The notes below the pieces were generated by a model. The model had not been told where the DNA came from and did no database searches. It was given only the letters and a program-made list of their open reading frames with translations. Below, piece after piece: positions 23,778 through 34,924 of a stretch of DNA of 64,000 nucleotides (positions are counted from its first letter, which is position 1; each line of letters starts with the position of its first letter). Position numbers and translations under genes: made by a program. The stretch is taken from the NCBI RefSeq assembly GCF_000708205.1, contig NW_014575558.1, forward strand, positions 847,146 to 911,145, written 5' to 3'. This stretch comes from Mixia osmundae IAM 14324 (taxonomy: Eukaryota; Basidiomycota; Mixiomycetes; Mixiales; Mixiaceae).

Positions 23778-24265
23778 CTTGCGCTCAAGTTGGAGGAAGA
23801 AGACGACTAGCGAGGGGGCCTTCTTATTTTTGTATCATGCGCAGGCGCTCGCTTGTCTCGGGCTTCCGGGGAGTGGATCGTCGAGAAAGCATGAGATCTC
23901 GACCTATCTGCCAAGCGAACACATGGGCGAGAAGAAGATCAACGCCGACTCGATGTGAAAAAGGCGTTCGTTTTACGAGAGACAAAAGAGAAGGAAGACT
24001 CTCCCGAGAGGCGATCGAGAAAAGGAAATGAATAGGTCTATTCAACAAAAGGTGGCTGAGAGCTACAATGGCTATTCTTGCTCCGTGATCAGCAGCATGG
24101 CAAAATAGATCGCCCAGGCACGATCCCAGCGACGAGCTGCGGAGATCCTTTCGGAGCCTAGGCCGGAGTAGTGTTGTTGTTGTTACTGCTGTTGCCATTG
24201 TTGCCTGTGTGCGGACAAGATGCGGAACATGTGAGAATGGACAGTGGAGTCAAGTGAGAAGGTCG
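23778..24265. promoter_or_regulatory. GH5 upstream region and syntaxin 3' region
   Basis: About 490 bases without a supported gene. Position 24172-24190 holds a short TTG/TTA triplet run, which is the reverse complement of a possible Asn-rich syntaxin tail exon. Confidence 0.4.
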
Positions 24266-25869
24266 CTAACGGGTGAAATGTACCGCCAGAACAATAGCCA
24301 CGATGATCCTGTCGGTTCGTTGCGAATGTCAGTTCGTGTGAGCTAAGACCAAGCAAGACTGACAAGATGATGAGGAGGATGATGAAGCAGATCCATCGCT
24401 TCTTCCGCGCCGCTATGGCAGATAGCTTGCCTTTGTGGATTTGCTGACCTCTGTTGGCGATGTCTCTGATCAGCTTTGCGCAACGCAGCTCGAAGGTCAA
24501 GGACGAACGCATTTTGCATGTCCGTCTCGACGCCTGCAGCCTGAACTTCGACAGCCTTGACTTGCTCGTCCTGTTGCTCAATCATCATCGCCATCTGCGG
24601 GTGTCAAATCACAGTCAGATCCGAATGTCACCGCAAGCTAGGCTGGCGCACCTCGTTGAAGAGCTGAGCGAGTTCGCCGATTGTCCGCTCAATCTGCTTG
24701 ATATCTTCATTGCGCGTTTGCGTCTCTTTGTAGGCTGCTCGGGCGTCACCATATCGATTCGAATTGACCAACTACGCATTAGCAAGTTTTGAGCCTGACA
24801 GAGGATTCTAGGGCCGGAAGACGCACGGCTTGCGAGAAGATTTGCGATTGGGCGGAAGGGTCCGAGAGAGCAGCATTGACTTCCTCCTGGGTCGCATCTG
24901 GCTTTACTGCAATTCACGCGGCAGGCGCATTAGCCTCGAGACTGATGCGCTCAGAGCGACTTGCCGATTCTGAATTGGCGTTCTGCTTTTTGCCTGTTCT
25001 TATCCCTCGCAGTCTTTTCGACCTGCTGATATCGCACGATCGCGTCCGTGAACCTAGACTCGCATCAGCGTCATGAAATGCAGAGTTGTCGAGAGATTGC
25101 ACTTTTTCTTGAGAGCACCGATCTGGGTACGACGAGTATTCTGATCCCCGCCTGGCGGCATCCTATTTGTCTCGTCATTCAGGCGCTGAATGCGAACTTT
25201 GATGTTATTAGTGAGGGAAGTGGTCTGACGAGAGACGTCTTGCAGCTGAGCGTGAGCTTGTGCCGAAGCATTATCATCTGTCGCGTTGAGTATACGTGAG
25301 TGCAGCGTATCGATCTCGCTGATATTGGCTGATAGTTGCTTCTCTAGCGCTTCTCTCAGTGTGAAAACCTCATCAAAGAATCCCTCTGTGACAGCAGCGC
25401 TTCAGCATTGCACAGGAAAGGCTGAAAAAGAATGACGTACGCATGGTTGGTTGAGAGCCATTGACGTGACCCATCTCGTAGGCTTCGTGCGAGGCACCGT
25501 TCTGTCGCCCTGTTGGTTGTACAGGCGGCGGCTGATCGTACTGATCCTGTTGACGTCGGTCATAGCCTCCAGCTGCACCTCCATAGGCTTGTCTGTTCGT
25601 TCACGCAACGGCCTCAGCCAATTTCAAATGGATGAGGTGCAAAGGACTGACTGAGGCTGTTGTGGCTGTTGTTGCTGCTGCTGATAGTATGGTTGCTGAG
25701 AGGGGTATGACTGCTGCGGGGCGTTGTAGGTCGCCTGAGAAGGAGGAGCAGCAGGCTGGCCATATCCTCCGCCTTGACCTTGCTGTATCATCCGGATCAT
25801 CCTCATACTCGCTGCAAACATGAAGCGGTCGGAACGTACGCGCATAGCCTGTAATCTGTCTCGTGCCAT
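24266..25869 (-). CDS. Plasma-membrane syntaxin (Sso1/2-type t-SNARE)
   Basis: Ten exons: 25840-25869, 25652-25782, 25441-25592, 25103-25385, 24965-25053, 24827-24906, 24652-24771, 24509-24594, 24364-24450, 24266-24308; 366 residues. It is the Qa-SNARE that docks secretory vesicles. Order: Gln/Pro/Tyr-rich N-terminus, Habc helices (FFDEVFTLREALEKQL; KKKFTDAIVRYQQVEK), the SNARE motif with its central Gln (MMIEQQDEQVKAVEVQ), a basic juxtamembrane stretch (ARKKRW) and a C-terminal membrane anchor. The intron after exon 5 begins with GC (GCAAGT). The C-terminus is uncertain: the unspliced end gives VLAVHFTR, while a further downstream exon in another phase would encode an Asn-rich tail ending NNNNTTPA. 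Confidence 0.88.
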
Positions 25870-26390
25870 CCTGTCGAATGTCACTCAGGAGGGTCGCCCT
25901 GAGGTGTCCAGCCGAGACACAAGCAGCTGATGTTCTCTGAGATCTAATGCCCGTGCGCTGTCCTCGCTTCTACGCAATAGCAAAGTCGACACGCCGGACT
26001 CAGCAAGAGGGGTAGCAGGTGTTGTCGGACGGTGAGCCGATGAAGGAGTGTGCTGCTTTGGCGACGGGCGTCCAAGTCCTCGGCAAAGGCTTGTTGACTG
26101 GCCAACGTTGGGCGACTGCAGCTCGCCTTTGTGCTGACCTGTCGACGCGCCCAACAAGTGCAGCTGGACCAATGCGATCCTCTGTACGGTCTGACGAGTG
26201 TCACGTCGTCACTCGAAACCGGATTGGCTGCTGTGTCACTCCGCTGACAAGAGACTCTCGGCCGTCGACGCCTCGCCTCGTTGGAACTACTTTTGACGGT
26301 CTCCCTTACTCCGCACCTCATTAGCTTGCCGCAATCTCCGTCATCAGCGCTCACATACATCTCAAGGTAGCGTCAGCTGCTGCGCTGGCA
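25870..26390. promoter_or_regulatory. Shared divergent region, syntaxin / malic enzyme
   Basis: About 520 bases between divergent start codons. An open minus-strand stretch at 25885-26172 has no family resemblance and I treat it as chance. No regulatory site assigned. Confidence 0.4.
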
Positions 26391-28595
26391 ATGCGATCTT
26401 GCCGTCCGCGGGCTGTGGCAGGGTATCGTAGCGCGCGAGTACCGGCCATGTCGAGATCTTTCTCTATCAGCTCTCGCGCAAGCCGCGACAACGTGCGAGT
26501 TCGTCATCCGCTATGTCCCTTTGACAACAGGCGCTGATGCTTGGCTTGCGTAGCACATCGAGCACGTGAAGAATGAGGAACCGCTCAAAACGCATCTACG
26601 CGGTCTGGCCGTGCTCAATTCATCTATCTTGTCCGTCTTTGAGTATTGCGCGATAGTCGCTCCCTGATGGCCGTCGAGCAGGAACAAGGGAGCTGCCTTC
26701 CCAAGAGAAGAACGTAAAGCGCTCCAGCTTGAGGGTTTACTGCCGTACGAGGTGCACACGCTAGATCAGCAATGTGCTCGCGTACAAGCTCAGCTCGAAG
26801 GCAACAAGAACCCAGTGGACCAGTATGCTTTCCTGGCCTCGCTCAAAGACCAAAATCAGACGCTCTTCTACAACTTTGTACTACGTCACCTGAAGAAACT
26901 CATGCCCATCATCTATACTCCCACCGCAGGCGAAGCCATTCAGCGGTACTCGCATCTCTTTAGACGGCCTGTTGGCTGCTTCCTCGCTTATCCTGATATG
27001 GACGACATGGAAGGCATTCTCGCACAGTTTGGCGATGCAGACGATATCGATATCGTCGTTGTCACCGATGGTGAGGCTATCTTGGGCATCGGAGATCAAG
27101 GCGCAGGCGGTATTGCCATCTCGATTGCCAAAGCCCAGTTGTACTCACTAGCAGGAGGTCTTAACCCTGCTCGGATTCTACCTGTCATGCTCGATGTCGG
27201 GACGAATCGACAAGATCTTTTAGACGATCCACTCTACCTCGGCTGGAAGAATAAGCGACTGACTGGAGAAGAGTACGATCGCTTTGTGGACAAGTTCTGC
27301 GGCTCGATAGCCAAGATGTACCCCAACGCTCTCCTCCATTTCGAAGATTTCGGCGTTTCCAACGCGCTCAGGTTACTCGAGAAGTATCAACCCAAACAAT
27401 CTGTTTTGTGAGTGCTGACATATCTGCCATGGCGATCGAGCTGACATGGCTTGATAGTAATGATGACTTTCAAGGGACATCGTGCATTGCTTCTGCAGCT
27501 TTGACGGCTGCTATCTTTGTCACAAAGACAAAGCTATCCGATCAGCGCTTCGTCATCTATGGCTCGGGCAGTGCGTCTCGTGCTCTCTACACAAGCCATA
27601 GGCTGACAGGCAAGCAGGCGCGGGCATCGGTATCGCCGAAGGGATCCTGTCGTCGCTCGTGGAGAAAGAAGGACTGACAGAGGAAGAGGCGACCTCGAAG
27701 TTCTGGTGTCTAGATCGCCAAGGCCTCCTCCTCGAGAACTTTGACTCCCTTCGATCTGGTCAAAAGCGCTACGCACGCAAAGTAGCCGATGTCGCTGCTT
27801 GGCCTTCGCGATCCGGTGCAAAGGGCGATGAGCAATCTGGTCCCGGACTGCTCGAAGTAGTCCAGCAAGTCAAACCGACCGTTCTGATCGGATGCTCGAC
27901 CCACAAAGGAGCCTTTACAGAAGAAGTCATCAGGGAAATGCACAAGCATGTCGAACGACCCATCATCTTCCCTCTGTCCAATCCCACCACACTCGTCGAA
28001 GCCACACCTCAAGATATCACAGATTGGACAGACGGTCTATCGCTCATCGCTACCGGATCGCCCTTCGAGCCTGCCAAGATGCCAAACGGTCGACTGTACG
28101 AAGTATCGCAATGCAACAATGCCGAAATCTTCCCCGGTCTCGGTCTGGGCGTCGTGATCAGCAAGGCGACAAAGGTCACCCCTGGCATGCTCGTTGCTGC
28201 CATTGATGCCATCGCGAAGCTCTCGCCTGCTCTGCACGATCCCGACGCGGCTCTGCTGCCAGATATAGGATTCGTCAGACATATCAGGCGAGTTTTACCT
28301 TCTACGATGTTCTTTTGCATAGCTGACGCGAGTGGGTGTAGTGTGAAAGTCGCACAGGCTGTCGCTGCTCAAGCGAGGAAGGAAGGCGTCGTACAGGACT
28401 CGGTCAAAGACGATGATCGTGATTGGACAGAGGAAGAAGTCAGTGACTGGTCCGGTGAAGCTCTGCGATCTTGCTGACAAAGTCGATGCACAGGTGAGAA
28501 AGTGGCAGTGGGATCCGCTGTACCGGCCCATCCAGACACTCGACGACTCGCATGTGAAGAAGACGGCAAAGCTCGAGATTGGCGCAGCTCACTAG
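26391..28595 (+). CDS. Mitochondrial NAD(P)-dependent malic enzyme
   Basis: Six exons: 26391-26492, 26554-26630, 26682-27407, 27458-27570, 27618-28438, 28494-28595; 646 residues. It oxidatively decarboxylates malate to pyruvate. The first exon is an Arg/Ser-rich presequence (MRSCRPRAVAGYRSARVPAM...), which predicts mitochondrial import. Signatures include LRGLAVLN, LNKGAAF, IYTPTAGEA, VVTDGEAILGIGDQG, FEDF (metal Glu/Asp), YGSGSAGIGIAEG (NAD loop), FPLSNPT and ATGSPFEP. The last intron removes an apparent early stop and yields the C-terminal block WQWDPLYRP. Start: the only ATG giving a presequence in the right phase. Confidence 0.93.
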
Positions 28596-28673
28596 ACAGA
28601 CCGCCCGAGAGGTGATCCTTTGTACACTACATCGCACGAATACATCACGTTACAACATCCAGGTCTCTCTCTG

Positions 28674-29103
28674 TCACCTTGTCGTCGTCGATTGAGCTTG
28701 TACTTGGGCTTCCTTCGAAGCCGAATGAATCAGTTTGGTCTGACGCGAAGCCGAAGGCGCGGAAGGCTCGAGCAACGTCGTCTTTGGCCCTGCTGCAGGC
28801 GCCGAGTCGGATAATATGTCTTGCAAGATGAACCTCTTTCGTGCAGATAGCTTCCTGCTCGAGTGCAGGATGTTCACCCGATCGCCTACTTTTGCTATCT
28901 CCCTTTCATCGTGCACAAGATAGTTCTTCGTCCTGTTGAGAGGCTATTGCAGTCTCCGAGAGTCAGCTTTGTTCGTGCTAGCTCTCCTAGGAAGCGACCT
29001 TTCTGACGAGCGTATGTCTGCCGAGTGTAGTGACGGTGACGGTGCAGGTCTGCCGCATGAGCTTGGCTTTTGTGACCAGCCCGGTGAGCGTCAGAGCTGG
29101 CAT
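28674..29103 (-). CDS. MRPS17: Mitochondrial small ribosomal subunit protein uS17m
   Basis: Two exons (28999-29103, 28674-28943), 124 residues. It is the bacterial-type S17 OB-fold protein. The N-terminal strand segment (GLVTKAKLMRQTCTVTVTT), YLVHDE and VGDRVNILHSSRKLSARKRF correspond to the S17 signature (V-x-S-x-K-M-x-K-T-V-V-V ... VGD-V-x-I-x-x-x-R-P-L-S-K-x-K-x-W). A Ser/Ala/Thr-rich extension follows, as in fungal mitochondrial forms. It should bind the 5' domain of the mitochondrial small rRNA. It is head-to-head with valyl-tRNA synthetase, with only 109 bp between the start codons. Confidence 0.9.
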
Positions 29104-29212
29104 TCTTGGTGACCCGCTAGGCTTTGAGATCGTCTCGTCGCGAGAGAAAAAGTTGAACAGCTCGGTCGAGTCAAAGGTGTGCTTGTCGACGACTCTCAGC
29201 GGACGACAGTGC
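29104..29212. promoter_or_regulatory. Compact bidirectional promoter, uS17m / valyl-tRNA synthetase
   Basis: Only 109 bp separate the uS17m ATG (29103, minus) from the upstream in-frame ATG of valyl-tRNA synthetase (29213, plus). Both genes serve mitochondrial translation. Transcripts starting downstream of 29213 would make only the cytosolic synthetase. Confidence 0.6.
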
Positions 29213-32200
29213 ATGCTCAGAGCTGGCACACGACGGATCAGCTGCTCTCTCTCTTCATCTTTGCCTCATACACTCTTTCGAGCGGATCTTCATCGAGCGA
29301 CCATGGCTAATGCCAGTCAGACTGCCGGATTGGCACTCAATGGCAACCATGCTGCTCCTTCAAGCCCCGCAGAGCCTGCTATGCTCGGACCAGACGGTCA
29401 ACCCTTGAGCAAGCAGCAGATCAAGAAGGAACAGAAACGAATGGCAGGCCAGGCTGCAAAGGAAGCGAAAGCGAAAGCGAAAGCAGCTGCACCTACTTCT
29501 TCTGCTAGCAAACCCAAGAAAGAGAAAGCGGCAGCGGTAGAAGAGCAAAAGTTTGTGAACAAGACCAAGAAGGGGGAGAAGAAGGATTTGAGTGGGGAGA
29601 TGGCGAGCGGATACAATCCACCGGCCGTTGAAGCTGCCTGGAACGATTGGTGGCAGGCTTCGGGATTCTTCAAACCCGCCCTCACTGCCCAAGGGGAGAT
29701 CAAGCCGGAAGGTGTCTTCATCATTCCTGCTCCACCGCCCAACGTGACCGGCAGTCTCCATATCGGCCACGCACTCACTATCGCCATCCAAGACGCGCTC
29801 ATAAGATGGTCAGTCTGCTTACCCCAGCTGTTTTCAGCGACTGATCGCCCCCATCGTGCAGGAACAGAATGCTGGGTAAGACAGTTCTGTTCAATCCGGG
29901 CTTCGATCATGCAGGCATCTCTACCCAATCTGTCGTCGAATCTCGACTGAGACGACTCGATCCGCCCCAATCTCGTCATGATCTCGGTCGAGATGCCTTC
30001 ATCGAGAAAGTCTGGGCATGGAAAGAAGACTACCAAGCCAGGATCACATCGCAGTTGGACAGACTTGGCGCTTCGTACGACTGGGATCGCACTGCTTTCA
30101 CCATGGATCCCCAGCGATCGAAAGCAGTAGCAGAAGCCTGGGTGCAGCTTTACGATCAAGGCATCATCTACCGCGCGAACAGACTTGTCAACTGGTGCAC
30201 CTACCTCAATACTACGCTTTCCAATGAAGAAGTAGACAAGAAAGAGATCAAAGGTCGTACATTGCTCAACATCGTCGGCTATCCCAAAGAAGAGCGTATC
30301 GAGTTCGGCGTCCTCACCGAATTTGCCTACCCACTCGTGGGAGATTCCACTCAACGCATCATCGTCGCTACAACTCGTCCGGAAACATTGTTTGGAGATA
30401 CTGCGGTAGCCATCCATCCAGACGACAAACGCTATACTCATCTCCATGGCAAATTTCTACAACATCCTTTCCTCGATCGCCAACTACCCATCGTATGCGA
30501 TGCCGAATCTGCGGACATGTCATTTGGCACGGGAGCGGTCAAGATCACTCCGGCGCACGACGAGAACGATTTCAGAACGGCTGAACGGAACAAGCTAGAG
30601 ATGATCAATATCTTCACGGAGGATGGCAAGCTCAACGCTTCTTGCGGACCTGACTGGGCCGGCATACCCCGCTTCACAGCACGACGTAAAGTCATCGATG
30701 CGTTGAAAGAGAAGGGACTCTACGTTGGCATGAAAGATAACCCTATGGTCGTACCCATCTGTAGCAAATCGGGCGATATCATCGAACCCCTCCTCAAGCC
30801 ACAGTGGTGGGTGTCCTGCAAAGCTATGGCTCAAGAAGCCATCAAGGTCGGGTTTGCAACGTCTGAAATTGGCCTAGGCTGATTTCAGTGTTCACTCGAG
30901 TAGAGAACGCGTGCAGGCGAATTGAAGATTACGCCCAAGACGTCCGAAGGCGAATGGTACACTTGGCTTGAAAAGCTGGACGATTGGTGCATTTCCAGAC
31001 AGCTTTGGTGGGGCCACCGCGCTCCTGCCTACTTTGTCGATATTGAAGGCAAGGATCAAGATTCGGCAGATGGGTCGCATTGGGTTGCGGGCAGGAATTT
31101 AGAAGAGGCACAAGAGCGAGCAGCTGAGAAGTTCAACGGTCAGAGGTACACGCTCAGACAAGACGAAGACGTACTCGATACTTGGTTCTCGTCTGGTCTT
31201 TGGCCATTTGCCATCATGGGATGGCCGGACAAGGCAAGTTGGCGCTTGTCCGTTTCTCTGTCTGTGGTTTGACTGGAGGTGACAGACTGCTGATATGGAA
31301 CGCTTCTATCCTTCGACGGTACTCGAGACTGGATGGGACATCCTCTTCTTCTGGGTAGCAAGGATGGTCTTGCTCGGTCTCAAGCTGACAGGCCAGATGC
31401 CTTTCCGCGAAGTGTTCTGTCATGCCATGATCAGAGATGCTCATGGCCGCAAGATGTCGAAATCCAAAGGCAACGTCATCGATCCGGTGGACGTCATCGA
31501 GTCCATTACGCTGGAAGGACTTCATCAGCGGTTACTCGAGGGCAATATTGCGGATCCGAAAGAGCTCGCCATGGCAAAGGATGGACAGAAGAAGGACTTC
31601 CCCAAAGGTATTCCCCAGTGCGGCACGGACGCTCTGCGATTCGCTTTGTGCAACTACACCGGCTCTGGACGAGATATCAATTTGGAGATAAGCAAAGTAG
31701 AAGGATTCAGATTCTTTGCCAACAAGCTATGGAACGCCACTCGATTTGCTATGCTCAAGCTCGATGGTGACTTCGCGCCTGCTGCTACGCCCAATCCGAC
31801 TGGCAAAGAGAGTCTAGCAGAACGTTACATCCTTGACAGACTGCTACATGCTGCGACCGAAGTCAATCGCGAGCTGACAGATCGCGACTTCATGTCTGCC
31901 ACGCGTGCGATCTATCACTTCTGGTGGGACGAGCTCTGCGCAGTCTACATTGTCAGCGCATTGGTGCCATACGCCGGGGAAGTAGCTGACGCGAGCATGA
32001 GGACAGGAGGCGATGAAGCCAATGATGGACGACAGCGCAACCGCTGAACAGCGGCTATCAGCTCAGAATACGCTTTACACTTGCCTCGATCTTGGCTTCA
32101 GATTGCTACATCCTTTCATGCCATACGTCACCGAAGAGCTCTGGCAGCGACTTCCACGACGTCCTAATGATGCTACACCTTCGATCTGCATCGCCGCTTT

Positions 32201-32892
32201 CCCAACTGCTGTGCGTATCTTGGTCATAATCTGCTTGATATTGACTGAGATGTGCGAGATGCTATAGGACACGATCGCGACCATGTCTGCACCCAGTGCG
32301 GTGGCAGACTTTGAGACGGTCAAGTCGTGCATCGACAACGTACGCTCCTTGGCGGGCAGTGCAGGTATCGCCACTAATATCAATGGTGCGTCGTTGCGTC
32401 TCATCAATCGATCCCGACTGACTGTTTGCCTGCGATGCACAGCTTTCGTTGTGATACCCGCTGGTCGGCTACACGACGAGATCAGCGGCCAGGCGAACAT
32501 CATGACCTCGCTCATCAAGGGCTGTACTTCGCTCAAAGTTCTCGCATCGGCTGCTGAGCTGCCCGAGGGATGCAATTCGGGCGCTGTCACGGACACTGTT
32601 TCCGCTCATGTCCTCGTCAAGGCAAGTCTGATGCCACTGAATGTCGTATAAGCTGCTCTTACATCCGTTGCAGGGTTTCGTTGATGTTGACGCGGAGATT
32701 GTGAAACTGACGAAGAAGATCGATTTGCTCAAGATCAGCTCGGGTACACTCGACAAGGTCATGCAAGCGCCAGGCTATGATACGAAGACGCCAGAACAAG
32801 TGAGGGAGCGCAATGCTGCGAAGAAGCAAGACATGCAGTCCGAGATGAACTTGCTTCGGAAGGCAATAGACGAGATGGCTCAATTCAAGTGA
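29213..32892 (+). CDS. VAS1: Valyl-tRNA synthetase, mitochondrial and cytosolic starts
   Basis: Eight exons: 29213-29808, 29862-30846, 30904-31233, 31286-31951, 32007-32210, 32268-32385, 32443-32621, 32674-32892. It has 1098 residues from the first ATG, or 1068 from the second at 29303. It charges tRNA-Val. The class I signature is [15 protein letters not shown], followed by the editing domain ([14 protein letters not shown]), the [10 protein letters not shown] block, KMSKSKGN and a C-terminal coiled coil. The 30 residues between the two ATGs are Arg/Ser/Leu-rich with a single acidic residue, a mitochondrial presequence. Yeast VAS1 uses the same two-start arrangement. Two of its seven introns begin GCAAGT rather than GT. 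An Ala/Lys-rich basic extension precedes the core, as in other eukaryotes. Confidence 0.95.
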
Positions 32893-32970
32893 GGTTCGCC
32901 AGGTAGACTTTGTATGTAATTGCAGCAAGCAGACGCAAGACAGATGGCCATGAAGTGATGGGGTACAAGA

Positions 32971-34588
32971 CTAGAGCTGACCGCGGACCGCTTTGTCTAG
33001 TGACTCGGCGAAATACTCGATGTTGCTCGGGTTCAGTCCCGCAAGACTGCCAGCCCTACATGAGCGTCAAAGGGGCGAGATGGAGAGCAGCTTACCTGAT
33101 CCTGCCATTGCCTGTCAGGTAGATGTGTCCGTTTTCCACGAGCGCTTTGCATTGCTCCGCTGCAAGGCTCCAGTTTTGTCAGCATCGGGCAAGCGGATCC
33201 AGGTGGATCTTACGTTTGAGGCCAGTAAAAGAAAACATGCCGATCTGAGTAGTGACATGCTTCCAAGATCCCGGCGTCTTGTACTTGTTCTCCAGTAGAT
33301 CGACGAGCTTGCTCCTTGTTTCGATGATCCGGCTCGCCATCGTACTGATATCCTGCTTCCATTCCTCGAACAGCTTGGCATCGTTCAGAATGAGCGAGAC
33401 TACGCGAGCGCCGAAGGTCGGCGGGTTGGAGATCTCTGACCGCTGCAGGACGCTGAGTTGACTCGAAATGCGCTTAGTTTCGTCTTCTGTCTCGCCAACG
33501 AAGCACAGACACCCAATTCGTTCGCCGTACAGTCTAGAACCAGCATTGAGTCAGAGGTAGCAAGCCGCTATCGGACTGTACGCACCCTGCATTCTTGGCA
33601 TAAGATTGGCAGACGAGCAGCGGGACCTTTTGCTCGACAAAATGCCGAACTGCCCAGGCATCGTTGTCGAGATCGCCCGATGCGAATCCCTGGTAAGCGC
33701 AGTCGAAGAAAGCATAGTGTTTCTTCTGTTTGAAGGTCTCTGCTATCTGTCTCCACTGATCTCTGGTTGGATCGACACCTGTTGGGTTATGGGCGCATGC
33801 ATGAAGAAGGAAGACAGAAGCCTCGGGCGCGCTTGTGAGATCTGCGAGGAAGCCGGAAAAGTCGAGGCCGATTGTCTTGGGATCATAGTACTTGTAGTCG
33901 ACGGGCTTCAGGCCGACGTTGGTCATGATCGCTTTGTGGTTGGCTGTGGGCAACGAGCCACATCAGCCAACGAAGCCAAGCTGAACGGCTATGCCCCACC
34001 CCAGGTCGGATTTGAGATATAGATGACCTTTTCGGATTTACCCTTCCATGGACCGAAGAAATTGGCGAGAAAGAGCGCGGCGAGATGGTTCGCGCCTGTG
34101 CCGGATATCGTCTGCACAGCTGCCACCCTGTAGCATTACCGCCAGCTCAGACTCACGTGACGCGTTTGCGATGGAGGCAGCACACCTGTTCTGCGCGAGT
34201 GCAGGGCTGTCTTTGCCAAAGATGAGCTTAGCCGAAGCGGATGTGAATGCGGGCAAGCCGGTGATGGGCAGATACTCGTGATCGAGCGATTCGTCGGACG
34301 CAATGACTCGCTTTGCCTGACATGGCGCACTCGTCAGCAGACTTGAGGATCAAGCTGACCAGTGAGCTACATACCTTCAAGACGACGGGAAGGACCCATG
34401 GCTTGCCGTTCTCGTCGCGGTAAGCTCCCACGCCCAAGTTGATCTTCTTGTCGTGCTTGTCGGCCTTGTACGCTGCCGTCAGCTGGAAGATGCTGTCAAG
34501 CTGAGCATGAGCAGACGATCGATAGCAACTCATGAGCGAGGACAAACCTGTCTGGCGGAGCTTGTGAGACCTCCTTGAAGACGTCCAT
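32971..34588 (-). CDS. Aspartate aminotransferase (cytosolic type)
   Basis: Eight exons (34548-34588, 34375-34492, 34186-34316, 34000-34127, 33586-33943, 33214-33533, 33096-33159, 32971-33046), 411 residues. This PLP enzyme swaps amino groups between aspartate and 2-oxoglutarate. Motifs: [61 protein letters not shown] (Schiff-base Lys in SYAKN) and NGRISLAGLN with the C-terminal Arg. The protein starts directly with MDVFKEV and has no presequence, so I place it in the cytosol. It is tail-to-tail with valyl-tRNA synthetase, 78 bp apart. Confidence 0.95.
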
Positions 34589-34844
34589 ATCTGTGAAGCA
34601 TCGATAGCCGAGTCAGATCGAGCTCATGCTGCCATCGACGTGATCAGTCTGGCGCACCATGATGGGCCATGCTGGTCGTGTCCGGCTCAACCTTGAGATG
34701 CTTGGTGATACTCGACAGGCGCTTATGGCTCGTGCTCATCTCCTATCCGGGGATTGCTCGCTCGTGTGCCAGTCGCGTCCCAAGCTCGAGCCAGATAGCG
34801 GATAGGCCCCTGCACGCTTCAAGCTCAAGACTTGTACAGGATGA

Positions 34845-34878
34845 GCAGGCAGGCAGGCAGGCAGGCAGACAGACAGAC
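34845..34878. repeat. (GGCA)n / (GACA)n microsatellite
   Basis: A run of about eight 4-bp units, GGCA changing to GACA, in the spacer between aspartate aminotransferase and the SKT5-type gene. The remaining 34589-34924 spacer shows no gene. Confidence 0.9.
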
Positions 34879-34924
34879 TCGATGAGGTCCAATATGCGTA
34901 CAGGTTATGCTAGGTCAGGGTATG

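Noticed and set aside
25885-26360. Overlapping minus-strand ORFs upstream of the syntaxin start
   Set aside because: No family resemblance and no plausible splice into the syntaxin; best explained as promoter DNA.
28389-28476. Malic enzyme ending at the apparent stop near 28474
   Set aside because: An intron with a GTCAGT donor at 28439 removes the stop and adds the conserved C-terminal block WQWDPLYRP.
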